From positions 1 to 20,308 of the forward strand of contig JBFWQM010000078.1 in the NCBI GenBank assembly GCA_050249455.1: DNA of 20,308 nucleotides, written 5' to 3'. Positions 1 through 7,805 of this stretch are shown piece after piece; within the stretch, counting starts at the first letter, position 1, and the number at the start of each line of letters is the position of its first letter. This DNA comes from JBFWQM01 sp050249455 (lineage in GTDB: Bacteria > Pseudomonadota > Alphaproteobacteria > MPNO01 > VGEU01). The translations under genes were made by a program, and so were the position numbers. Under the pieces are notes generated by a model, which had not been told where the DNA came from, searched no databases, and saw only the letters and a program-made list of their open reading frames with translations.

Positions 1-621
1 TTCGGCGAGCCCTATGGCCCGCCGATCTCGCACGAGGCGGACTCGAAGACCGCGATCGTCCAGGAGCTGCGCGCCGACGAGGCCTCGACCAGCGCGTTCG
101 GCGAAACCTGGCATTCCGACATGACGTCGCAGGAGCGGCCGCCGATGGCGACCATGCTGCGCCTCGTGGAGGTGCCGCCGCACGGCGGCGGCGACACGCT
201 GTTCGCCGACATGTGCGCGCTCTACGACGCGCTGTCCGCGCCGATGAAGGCCATGCTCGACGGCATGACGGCGGTCCACGACTCCTCGATCTTCATGAAG
301 AAGTACGGGCTGCGCGACCTCCCGCAGGCGGTCCACCCGGTGGTGCGCACGCACCCAGTGACCGGCCGCAAGGGCCTGTTCGTCAACTTCCGCTTCACCA
401 CGCGGATCAACGAGCTGACGGAGACCGAGTCGGAGGCAGTCCTGCGCATGCTGTTCCGCCACGTCGCCGAGACGGCGGTGTTCCAGATGCGGTTCCGCTG
501 GGACAAGGACACGCTCCTGATGTGGGACAACCGCTGCGTCCAGCACGTCGCGCTGTTCGACTACTGGCCGCACCTCCGCCTCGGCTACCGGCTGATGATC
601 CGCGGCGACCGCCCGGCCTGA
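1..621 (+). CDS. TauD/TfdA-family Fe(II)/2-oxoglutarate dioxygenase, 5'-truncated
   Basis: The reading frame is open from the first base of the window, so the N-terminus is missing; 206 residues remain. The family uses Fe(II), O2 and 2-oxoglutarate to hydroxylate a substrate such as taurine or 2,4-D in the cytoplasm. The facial triad is visible: WHSD with His38 and Asp40 (fragment numbering) and the distal His182 in NRCVQHVA. Arg193 and Arg197 follow at +11 and +15, the same spacing as in taurine dioxygenase TauD. The C-terminus (LMIRGDRPA) is a typical family ending, so the 3' end is intact. It converges on the ATPase operon with a 60-nt gap that shows no clear terminator. The substrate cannot be told from sequence, and the missing upstream genes would help. 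It belongs to a different subfamily from the dioxygenase at 12462. Confidence 0.9.
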   Translation, partial: FGEPYGPPISHEADSKTAIVQELRADEASTSAFGETWHSDMTSQERPPMATMLRLVEVPPHGGGDTLFADMCALYDALSAPMKAMLDGMTAVHDSSIFMKKYGLRDLPQAVHPVVRTHPVTGRKGLFVNFRFTTRINELTETESEAVLRMLFRHVAETAVFQMRFRWDKDTLLMWDNRCVQHVALFDYWPHLRLGYRLMIRGDRPA

Positions 622-681
622 CCGGCGCGGGCTCGGCAGCGGCGTTGCCGCGACGCCGGGCGCCCCGAGGCGGCGAGAACG

Positions 682-1523
682 TCAGGTCGTCGCTTCGGCG
701 CCCGCGATGAGCTCCAGCACCTCCGACGTGATATCCGACTGGCGGACCCGGCGGGCGGTGTCGTGAAGCTGCTCCAGCTTGACCGTCACGTTGTCTCGCG
801 CCGCCTCCATCGCGCTCAGCCGAGCGGCGTTCTCGCTCGCCAGCGACTCGACCAGGGCCTCGGCGAGCAGCCCGAACAGATATTCGCCGACCAGCGCCTC
901 AAGCAGGGCGGCGGCGGACAGGTAATGGACCGGCGCCTCGCCCCCCTCCTGCGCCGCCACCGACGCGGGGTCGAGCGGCAGCAGCGAGCGGCTGACCACC
1001 ACCGAAGCCGCCCCCGCGGACGGACGGGCGTGGATGACGTCAACCCGGCCGATCTCGCCCCGCGAGATATGATCGTACAGCGTCCGGACCACGCGATCGG
1101 CCAACCCGGTCGTGTTGGGCAGGCGCGTGGCCATCGCCCAGGTCGCATCGCCCGGCCGTCCGGCGGCGGCGAACAAGGCGGCACCGCGAGTGCCCACGAT
1201 GAACAGGAAATCGTCGTGGCGCAGCTCGGCGGACGCCGCCGATACGAGCCGCTCGTTGAAACCGCCGACAAAGCCGTGCTCGGAGGTGCAGACGATCACC
1301 GCGCGCCGCAGCCCTGCTGCCGCCCGTGACGGCGCCGCGTCATCGGATCGCAGACGCATGGCGGCCGCCACCGATGCCGCGACGGTTTCGGCATAGCGGC
1401 GGATCGACGGCAACGCGCGCTGCGCTTCCTGCATGCGCATGCCGGCCAGCGAACGGATCGCACCGACAACGTCGCGAAGCTCGCCGATGGTCGCGATGTG
1501 CGACTCGATCTCCGACAGGCGCG

Positions 1524-1527
<4 letters not shown>
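682..1527 (-). CDS. atpG: N-type ATPase F1 gamma subunit
   Basis: A protein of 281 residues forming the central rotor shaft inside the alpha/beta hexamer. It couples c-ring rotation to catalysis. The N-terminal helix (MTRLSEIESHIATI, then VVGAIRSLAGMRMQEAQ) and the C-terminal helix (TARRVRQSDITSEVLELIAGA) match the two long antiparallel helices of gamma, with a divergent Rossmann-like middle. The length is close to the usual ~286. The ATG at 1527 overlaps the alpha stop by 4 nt, and an AAGGAAG Shine-Dalgarno lies about 10 nt upstream, which settles the start against longer frames. It is the last gene of the operon. It corresponds to the alternative-gamma class (TIGR03323-like) by context. Confidence 0.92.
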
Positions 1528-3045
<1,518 letters not shown>

Positions 3046-3062
<17 letters not shown>

Positions 3063-3801
3063 GCCACGAGGCCGCGCGGCGCAGATCTTCCAGCGCGCTT
3101 TGCCACGAGAAGCGCAGGATCGCGTTGGGAAAAAGAAGCTCCACGCCGGCGACAAGATCGGCGTCGACCCGGAAATCCATCGACAACGGTCTGCCCAGGA
3201 CATCGGCCAGCCGCCGGCGCCATGCGTCGGCGGCGTCGGCCGGGAGCGGCGTGGCGGTGACGGCCGTCACCGCGGCCGTATCGCCCGCCCCGCGCAGGAG
3301 CTCGGCGCGCTGCGAAGCGGAAAGGGCGGCGACATGCCTTTCGACGCGCGGCAGCCAGCCCTCCGCACGCAGCGCCGGCGGCAGCTCGGCGAACAGGCGA
3401 CGGGCGATGTCGGCGCCGAGGTCGAATGCGGCCTGGTGCGCCTCGGCAAGCGCCTTCGCCCGCTCGTCGTCGATCGCCTGATGCGCCGCCGCAATCAGTG
3501 CCGCCGCTTCGGCGTCGGCCGCCGAACGCCGATCCTTCGCCGCCGCCTCGGCCTGGGCGCCGGCCTCGCGCAGCAGCCGCTCCTTCTCGGCCGCCACGCC
3601 GGCCCGCTCGGCGCGCAGTTTTTCGCGCTCGGCCCTGGCCGCATCGCCGGCGGTGGCGGCATCGGCATACAGCCGGTCGATCTCGCCCCGGCGAGCATCG
3701 ATGAGGCGCAGCACTGGCCGATACAACAGGCGGTGCAGCAGCCAGACAAGCACCGCAAAGTTCACGGTCTGGAAGGCGACCGTCCACCAGTCGAAGTGCA
3801 T
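3046..3801 (-). CDS. atpF: N-type ATPase Fo b subunit with delta-like C-terminal domain
   Basis: The peripheral stalk subunit, 251 residues, against ~156 in ordinary b. A single membrane segment lies at about residues 8-27 (TVAFQTVNFAVLVWLLHRLL), followed by YRPV and a long charged alanine-rich coiled coil (about 35-135). The last part, about 176-240, resembles the C-terminal domain of the delta subunit: a short TPLPADAAD segment, then LGRPLSMDFRVDADLVAGVEL. The familiar delta pattern there is LG+..+ .. VDP.L.GG. Since no delta gene is present, this extension probably takes its place in joining b to F1; that is inference. The ATG at 3801 lies 2 nt after the c stop and lacks a clear Shine-Dalgarno, so it is likely coupled to atpE. 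Confidence 0.9.
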
Positions 3802-3803
3802 GG

Positions 3804-4046
3804 TCAGGCCACGTAGGGATTGGCGAACAGCAGCAGCAGCGCGATGACCAGGCAATAGATCGCCATCGTCTCGATCATGGCGAGGCCGACGAACAAGGTG
3901 CGCGAGATCGTGCCCGCTGCCTCGGGCTGGCGGGCCATCGCATCCATCGCGGATGCGATCGACCGCCCCTCGGCCAGCGCCGGGCCGATCGATCCGACGG
4001 AAACCGCGATGACGGCCCCGATGATGCTGATCAGCTTGACGTCCAT
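3804..4046 (-). CDS. atpE: N-type ATPase Fo c subunit (rotor ring)
   Basis: An 80-residue hairpin of two membrane helices (about 5-30 and 48-75) joined by the polar loop ARQPEA with the conserved Arg39-Gln40-Pro41. The ion-binding carboxylate is Glu59 in AMIETMAIY. The first helix carries a second carboxylate, Glu26 in GPALAEG, at the position of Gln32 in the Na+ ring of Ilyobacter. Thr60 and Tyr64 match Ser66 and Tyr70 of that ring. N-ATPases were predicted to pump Na+ from such residues, yet the Burkholderia pseudomallei N-ring was reported as a c17 ring specific for protons, so specificity stays open. A longer in-frame start at 4088 would run back into atpB. The ATG at 4046 is preceded by a perfect Shine-Dalgarno and is preferred. 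Confidence 0.95.
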   Translation of the reverse strand: MDVKLISIIGAVIAVSVGSIGPALAEGRSIASAMDAMARQPEAAGTISRTLFVGLAMIETMAIYCLVIALLLLFANPYVA

Positions 4047-4050
4047 CTCT

Positions 4051-4057
4051 CCTCCTT
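4051..4057 (-). promoter_or_regulatory. Strong Shine-Dalgarno of atpE
   Basis: Read on the minus strand the bases are AAGGAGG, 4 nt before the atpE ATG and overlapping the atpB stop. It is the only full consensus Shine-Dalgarno in the operon. The a, b and alpha genes have weak or no sites. This fits the need for many c copies per complex and confirms the short start of atpE. Confidence 0.75.
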
Positions 4058-4731
4058 CAACTGCCCTCGGTCGTGCCCAGCCCCGCACCGATGAAAACCG
4101 CGGCGAGGACGGTGAAAATGTAGGCCTGCACCAGACCGAGCAGCAGCTCGAGCGCCATCAACGGGATCGGCGCGAACAGGCCGGCGAGCGCAACGACGAG
4201 TCCGATCACGAATTCGCCGCTCATGACATTGCCGAAGAGACGGACCATCAGTGAGAACGTGCGCGTCACCTCGGCCACCAGGTTGAGCGGCAGCATCACG
4301 AGCTTCGGCTCGGCGAAGCTCGCCAGGTAGCGCCGCACGCCGCGCGCCCGAATGCCGAAGAAGTGCACCGACAGAAACACGATCAAGGCCAGCGCCGCCG
4401 GCGTCTCGAGCCGCGCCGTCGGCGCTTCGACGCCCGGAACGATGCCCGACAGGTTGGCGCAGACGAGGAACAGGAACAGCGTCCCGAGCAACGGCAGGAG
4501 CGGCCGGCCGTCGGTGCGGATCGCGTCCTGAATCTGGTCGAGGATCGCGGTGACGATCAGCTCCAGCCCGGTCTGACGGGCGTCCGGCCGCGCGACGAGC
4601 CGGCGCGTGATCAGCCAGCAACCGAGCGCCAGCGCGGCCATGATGCCCCACGTCGTGACCACCGGACGCGTCACCGGCACCGGCCCCAGGTGGAATGCGA
4701 CCACGCTGGCCAGGGGCGAAGGAGGCGTCAT
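4057..4731 (-). CDS. atpB: N-type ATPase Fo a subunit
   Basis: The stator membrane subunit that forms the two ion half-channels next to the c ring, 224 residues, somewhat shorter than typical a. About five hydrophobic segments are visible. The essential arginine is Arg164 in LMVRLFGNVMSGE, equivalent to Arg210 of E. coli subunit a. The following helix (MALELLLGLVQAYIFTVL) carries the conserved Q-A-Y-I-F pattern. The EPKLVMLPLNLVAEVTRTFS stretch before the arginine helix is also canonical. The ATG overlaps the atpR stop by 4 nt, and a longer in-frame extension upstream only covers atpR and atpQ. The segment before the start holds a weak GACAGG at best. Confidence 0.93.
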   Translation of the reverse strand: MTPPSPLASVVAFHLGPVPVTRPVVTTWGIMAALALGCWLITRRLVARPDARQTGLELIVTAILDQIQDAIRTDGRPLLPLLGTLFLFLVCANLSGIVPGVEAPTARLETPAALALIVFLSVHFFGIRARGVRRYLASFAEPKLVMLPLNLVAEVTRTFSLMVRLFGNVMSGEFVIGLVVALAGLFAPIPLMALELLLGLVQAYIFTVLAAVFIGAGLGTTEGS

Positions 4732-5015
4732 GGCGCCTGTCGCATCCGGCGCAGCGCCACGCCGCGCGCCGCAAGGAACCCGGCCAGCGCGCCGATCAGC
4801 GCCGACGTGCCCATCCCGGCCGCCGCCGCGAACAGCGCCAGCGCCAGCGCGAAGCGGCCTAGAGTCAACGCCAGCGGCCGCCACCATCCTCGCTGCGCGA
4901 CCAGGGACGCGACGGCCAGGCGGAGCTGGGCGAAATAAGCCAGTCCTGCGGCGAAGCCCGCCAATGACGCCGCGGTCAGCTGGACGACATCGAAAGCCGG
5001 GGGGACGGCCGTCAT
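4728..5015 (-). CDS. atpR: N-ATPase accessory membrane protein AtpR
   Basis: A 95-residue very hydrophobic protein with three probable membrane helices (about 15-42, 50-68 and 69-85) and an arginine-rich C-terminal tail (ARGVALRRMR). Its place directly between atpQ and atpB, and its size, identify it as AtpR, a subunit found only in N-ATPase operons (Pfam family PF12966 from memory). Proposed roles are assembly of the c ring or interaction with it; the role is not established. Start ATG 5015 overlaps the atpQ stop by 4 nt, and the stop overlaps atpB by 4 nt. The call rests mainly on operon position and hydropathy, because small membrane proteins carry few diagnostic residues. Confidence 0.82.
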   Translation of the reverse strand: MTAVPPAFDVVQLTAASLAGFAAGLAYFAQLRLAVASLVAQRGWWRPLALTLGRFALALALFAAAAGMGTSALIGALAGFLAARGVALRRMRQAP

Positions 5016-5299
5016 GCGCGGTGCATCCTCTTCCAGGCCAGCCAGCAACCGAGCGCGAGGCCGGCGACCAGCAGGCCCAGAGTCCAGAAAACGCCGGAAT
5101 CGAGACGACTGTCGAGCCATCGTCCCATGAAAATGCCTGCCAGCGTTGGCACGACCACAGTCCACCCAAGAGCGCCGATCAGCGCAAGGTTGCGGCCGAT
5201 GGACCGCTCCCCTTCCCGCTGCCAGTGTTCCCGCCGCTCGCGCCGGGTTCGCACCGCCTTGCCGAGAGAGCCGTTGGGCGGCGGCAGGTCCTGCGCCAT
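5012..5299 (-). CDS. atpQ: N-ATPase accessory membrane protein AtpQ (AtpI-like)
   Basis: A 95-residue protein with a charged N-terminal half (TRRERREHWQREGERSIGRN) and two membrane helices (about 36-58 and 69-88) in the pattern ALIGALGWTVVVPTLAGIFMGRWLD. The G-x-x-x-G and D-rich hairpin turn (GRWLDSRLDSG) is typical of the AtpI/AtpQ family (PF09527, putative F0F1-ATPase subunit, once suggested to handle Ca2+/Mg2+). AtpI helps assemble c rings in ordinary ATPases, so AtpQ probably plays that part here; this is inference. The start at 5299 shares one base with the epsilon stop (TGATG). It lies third in the operon, as expected for N-ATPases. Confidence 0.88.
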   Translation of the reverse strand: MAQDLPPPNGSLGKAVRTRRERREHWQREGERSIGRNLALIGALGWTVVVPTLAGIFMGRWLDSRLDSGVFWTLGLLVAGLALGCWLAWKRMHRA

Positions 5300-5748
5300 C
5301 ACACGATGCCTTCGCTGCCGTCGCCAGTACGGCGCGGGAATCCGGGTTGGTTCGCGTCGGAGCGGATCAAGCGAGCGATCTGGCGAAGGGCGGCGAGGTA
5401 GAGACGGTTGACATCCACACGGGCGGCCTGCTCGTCCGCCATCTCGCGGCGATACCGCGCCAGCACGTCGGCTTCCAGGTAATGGAGGTCGTCGGCGGCC
5501 GCCGCGTCGCGGGCCGCAACCGCGATCGTGTCGCCGCCCGTCACCGTCAGGATGCCGCCCCGCAATGCCAAGTGGTGCTCGGCGCCGCCGCGATCGCGCC
5601 ACGTGGCCACCGACGTCGCGAGCACGGTCAGAAAATCGACATGTCCCGACAGGATGCCGAACGCCCCCGTCGCATCCTCCGCCCGGAGATGCACGACGTC
5701 GTCAGTCTCGACGATGACCGCAAGCGGCGTGGAGACGACGAGCTTCAT
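5299..5748 (-). CDS. atpC: N-type ATPase F1 epsilon subunit
   Basis: A 149-residue protein that sits on the rotor foot beside gamma. The N-terminal beta-sandwich (about 1-85) starts MKLVVSTPLAVIVETDDVVHLRAED and holds FGILSGHVDFLTVL (30-43), the hallmark loop of epsilon (usually FGILPGH). The rest is helical (about 86-132). In ordinary ATPases this helical hairpin inhibits ATP hydrolysis. Here a tail of about 15 polar residues follows it. Start ATG 5748 overlaps the beta stop by 4 nt, and an in-frame extension to 5862 would run inside atpD, so it is rejected. It is the second gene of the operon, immediately after beta, as in ordinary atpDC pairs. Confidence 0.92.
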   Translation of the reverse strand: MKLVVSTPLAVIVETDDVVHLRAEDATGAFGILSGHVDFLTVLATSVATWRDRGGAEHHLALRGGILTVTGGDTIAVAARDAAAADDLHYLEADVLARYRREMADEQAARVDVNRLYLAALRQIARLIRSDANQPGFPRRTGDGSEGIV

Positions 5749-7181
5749 GGCGCGGTTCCGCCCGCCGCCTGTTCGCGCGTCCGCGCCTCCGCGAGGTCGC
5801 CGACCATGTAGAGCGAATGCTCGGTCCACTCGTCCGCCTCGCCATCGAGGATGGCGCGACAACCGGAAAGCGTCGTCGGAAGCTCCACCGAGCGGCCGGG
5901 CGAGCCGGTAAAGGCCTCGGTGACCATGAACGGCTGAGTCAGGAACCGCGCCAGGCGGCGCGCGCGCTTGACGGTGGTCCGGTCGTCCGCGCTCAACTCC
6001 TCCATGCCGAGCAGGGAGATTATCTCCTGCAGCTCGCGATAGCGCGCGATCGTCTTGCGCACATCCTGGGCAATGCGGTAGTGGCTCTCGCCGACCACCC
6101 GCGGGTCGAGCAGGCTGGATGCGGATGCCAGCGGGTCGACCGCCGGGTACATTCCCTCGCTCGCCATGTCGCGCGACAGCACGATCGAGGAGTCGAGGTG
6201 GCTGAATATCTCGGCCACCGCCGGATCGGTAAAGTCGTCGGCCGGCACGTAGACGGCCTGGATCGAGGTGATGGCGGCGCCGGCGACGGAGGCGATGCGT
6301 TCCTCCAGCTCGGCGACCTCGCTCGCCAGCGTCGGCTGATACCCGACCCGCGACGGCAGGCGGCCGAGCAGGCCCGACACCTCGCCCCCCGCCTGGACAA
6401 GGCGGTAGACGTTGTCGATCAGCAGCAGCACGTTTTCGCGCGCCTCGTCGCGGAAATGCTCGGCGATCGCCAGCGCCGTAAGCCCGACGCGCCAGCGCGC
6501 CCCGGGCGGTTCGTTCATCTGGCCGAACACCAAAGCGGTACGCGCAAGCACGCCGGACTGCTTCAGCTCAAGGAGCAGCTCGTGGCCTTCGCGCGAACGC
6601 TCCCCGATGCCGGCGAACACGGAGATGCCCGCATGGCGTTCCACGGTCGTGCGGATCAGCTCCATGATGAGGACGGTCTTGCCGACCCCGGCGCCGCCGA
6701 ACATCGCCGCCTTGCCGCCCTTGGCCATCGGCGCGAGGAGGTCGATCACCTTGATGCCGGTCTGGAACACCTCGGTTCCAGCCGAGATTCCCTCCAGCGC
6801 GGGCGACGGCGCATGGACCGGCCGCCGCGCGACCGAGCCGTCGAACGCGCCAAGACCGTCGACAGGCCGCCCCAGCACGTCGATCAGTCGGCCGAGCACG
6901 GCGTCACCAACGGGCACGGTGAGAGGCCGACCCGTCGCACGGACGGCGGCGCCGCGTCGCAGCCCCGCGGTCGGCTGCAATGCGACGGCGCGCACGGTCT
7001 GGGTGTCCAAATGCTGCTGCACCTCGGCCACCAGCGGCCGCCGGTCGTCCCATTCGATCTCGATCGCGTCCATGACCTCGGGCAACCCGCCGCCGGCAAA
7101 GCGCGCATCGACGATCGAGCCGCGAACCGCGATCACCCGGCCGCGCGCCTGGTCGCGATGGATCCCTAGCGCGTCGGGCAT
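5745..7181 (-). CDS. atpD: N-type ATPase F1 beta subunit (catalytic)
   Basis: The catalytic subunit, 478 residues. Walker A is GGAGVGKT at 162-169. The catalytic glutamate Glu194 lies in GERSREG (193-199), and LLLIDNVYRLVQAGGEVSGLLGR is the Walker B region. It differs from the usual IDNIFRFTQAG in a way that suits a divergent beta. EELSADD near the C-terminus replaces the DELSEED lever that contacts gamma. The open frame continues upstream to 7334, but that stretch does not look like beta; MPDALGIHRDQARGRVIAVRGSIVD begins where family members begin, so ATG 7181 is chosen. It lacks a good Shine-Dalgarno, so the start is the least certain in the operon. It is the first gene of the unit. Confidence 0.93.
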   Translation of the reverse strand: MPDALGIHRDQARGRVIAVRGSIVDARFAGGGLPEVMDAIEIEWDDRRPLVAEVQQHLDTQTVRAVALQPTAGLRRGAAVRATGRPLTVPVGDAVLGRLIDVLGRPVDGLGAFDGSVARRPVHAPSPALEGISAGTEVFQTGIKVIDLLAPMAKGGKAAMFGGAGVGKTVLIMELIRTTVERHAGISVFAGIGERSREGHELLLELKQSGVLARTALVFGQMNEPPGARWRVGLTALAIAEHFRDEARENVLLLIDNVYRLVQAGGEVSGLLGRLPSRVGYQPTLASEVAELEERIASVAGAAITSIQAVYVPADDFTDPAVAEIFSHLDSSIVLSRDMASEGMYPAVDPLASASSLLDPRVVGESHYRIAQDVRKTIARYRELQEIISLLGMEELSADDRTTVKRARRLARFLTQPFMVTEAFTGSPGRSVELPTTLSGCRAILDGEADEWTEHSLYMVGDLAEARTREQAAGGTAP

Positions 7182-7414
7182 TTGCCGGTATCGTCGAGCC
7201 GAAGTCTCATCGTGGCGACCATTCAACGGCCCCGTCGCGAAGCGCGCATTGATCTGGCTCAAGTTGACCGCCGACCCCACGGTCCGCGGCGGAAGTGGCT
7301 GGCGCCCGGCTGCAAAACAGCTGCGGTAAGCCACTATGGAGGAGCGGCAGCGGCAGCCCCATCTCCCTCTCGACCGCCAAGATGCGGTTCCCGGTTTGAA
7401 AGGAGGCCCAGCCG

Positions 7415-7792
7415 ATGCTTTGCCCGAACGACCAGGCCGAACTCGTGATGACCGAGCGGCAGGGCATCGAGATCGACTATTGCCCGAAGTGCCGCGGCGT
7501 GTGGCTCGACCGCGGCGAGCTGGACAAGATCATCGAGCGGGCGGCGGGCGCGCCGGCCGCCACGCCGGCGCCGGCCGCAGCCGACGCGGCGCCGCCGCAG
7601 TACCAGGGCGACCGCGACCGCTACCGGGCCGCGCCGCCGCCGTCGCCGGCTCGCGAGCCAGATCCGCGCGACCGCTACCACCCGGACCCGCGCGACCGCC
7701 GCTACGGCTACGAAGGCGGCGAAGGCGGCGAAGGCCGCTACGGGGGCCGTTCGCGCCGCCGCGGCGTCCTGGGGGAAATCTTCGACTTCTAG
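7415..7792 (+). CDS. TFIIB-type zinc-ribbon protein (zf-TFIIB family)
   Basis: A 125-residue protein. The first 42 residues form a half-conventional zinc ribbon: MLCPND, then DYCPKCRGVWLDRGELDKIIER. Cys3, Cys23 and Cys26 are present, but the usual second Cys of the first knuckle is Asp6. A C-P-x-D first knuckle recurs in this bacterial subfamily as I recall it, so this is probably a real variant and not an error. Then come an Ala/Pro linker (about 43-62) and a disordered Arg/Asp/Tyr/Gly-rich tail. The end, GVLGEIFDF, is a recurrent C-terminal motif of the family. An AAAGGAGG Shine-Dalgarno at 7399-7406 lies 8 nt before the ATG and fixes the start. It is divergent from the ATPase operon. Function is unknown; nucleic-acid or protein binding is a guess. 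Confidence 0.87.
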   Translation: MLCPNDQAELVMTERQGIEIDYCPKCRGVWLDRGELDKIIERAAGAPAATPAPAAADAAPPQYQGDRDRYRAAPPPSPAREPDPRDRYHPDPRDRRYGYEGGEGGEGRYGGRSRRRGVLGEIFDF

Positions 7793-7805
7793 CTGCGGCC
7801 GGGCG

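Noticed and set aside
622..681. Terminator between the partial dioxygenase and atpG
   Set aside because: Only a 5-bp CGGCA/TGCCG stem with a 7-nt loop is seen and no T-run on either strand.
5749..5862. N-terminal extension of epsilon to 5862
   Set aside because: It lies entirely inside atpD and is arginine-rich; the ATG overlapping the atpD stop by 4 nt fits the family N-terminus.
7182..7334. 51-residue N-terminal extension of the beta subunit
   Set aside because: The extra residues do not resemble beta; MPDALGIHRDQARGRV starts where the beta family starts.
7415..7433. Sequencing error in the zinc-ribbon first knuckle (CPND instead of CPxC)
   Set aside because: A C-P-x-D first knuckle recurs in this bacterial subfamily as I recall it, and the frame and remaining motif are intact.
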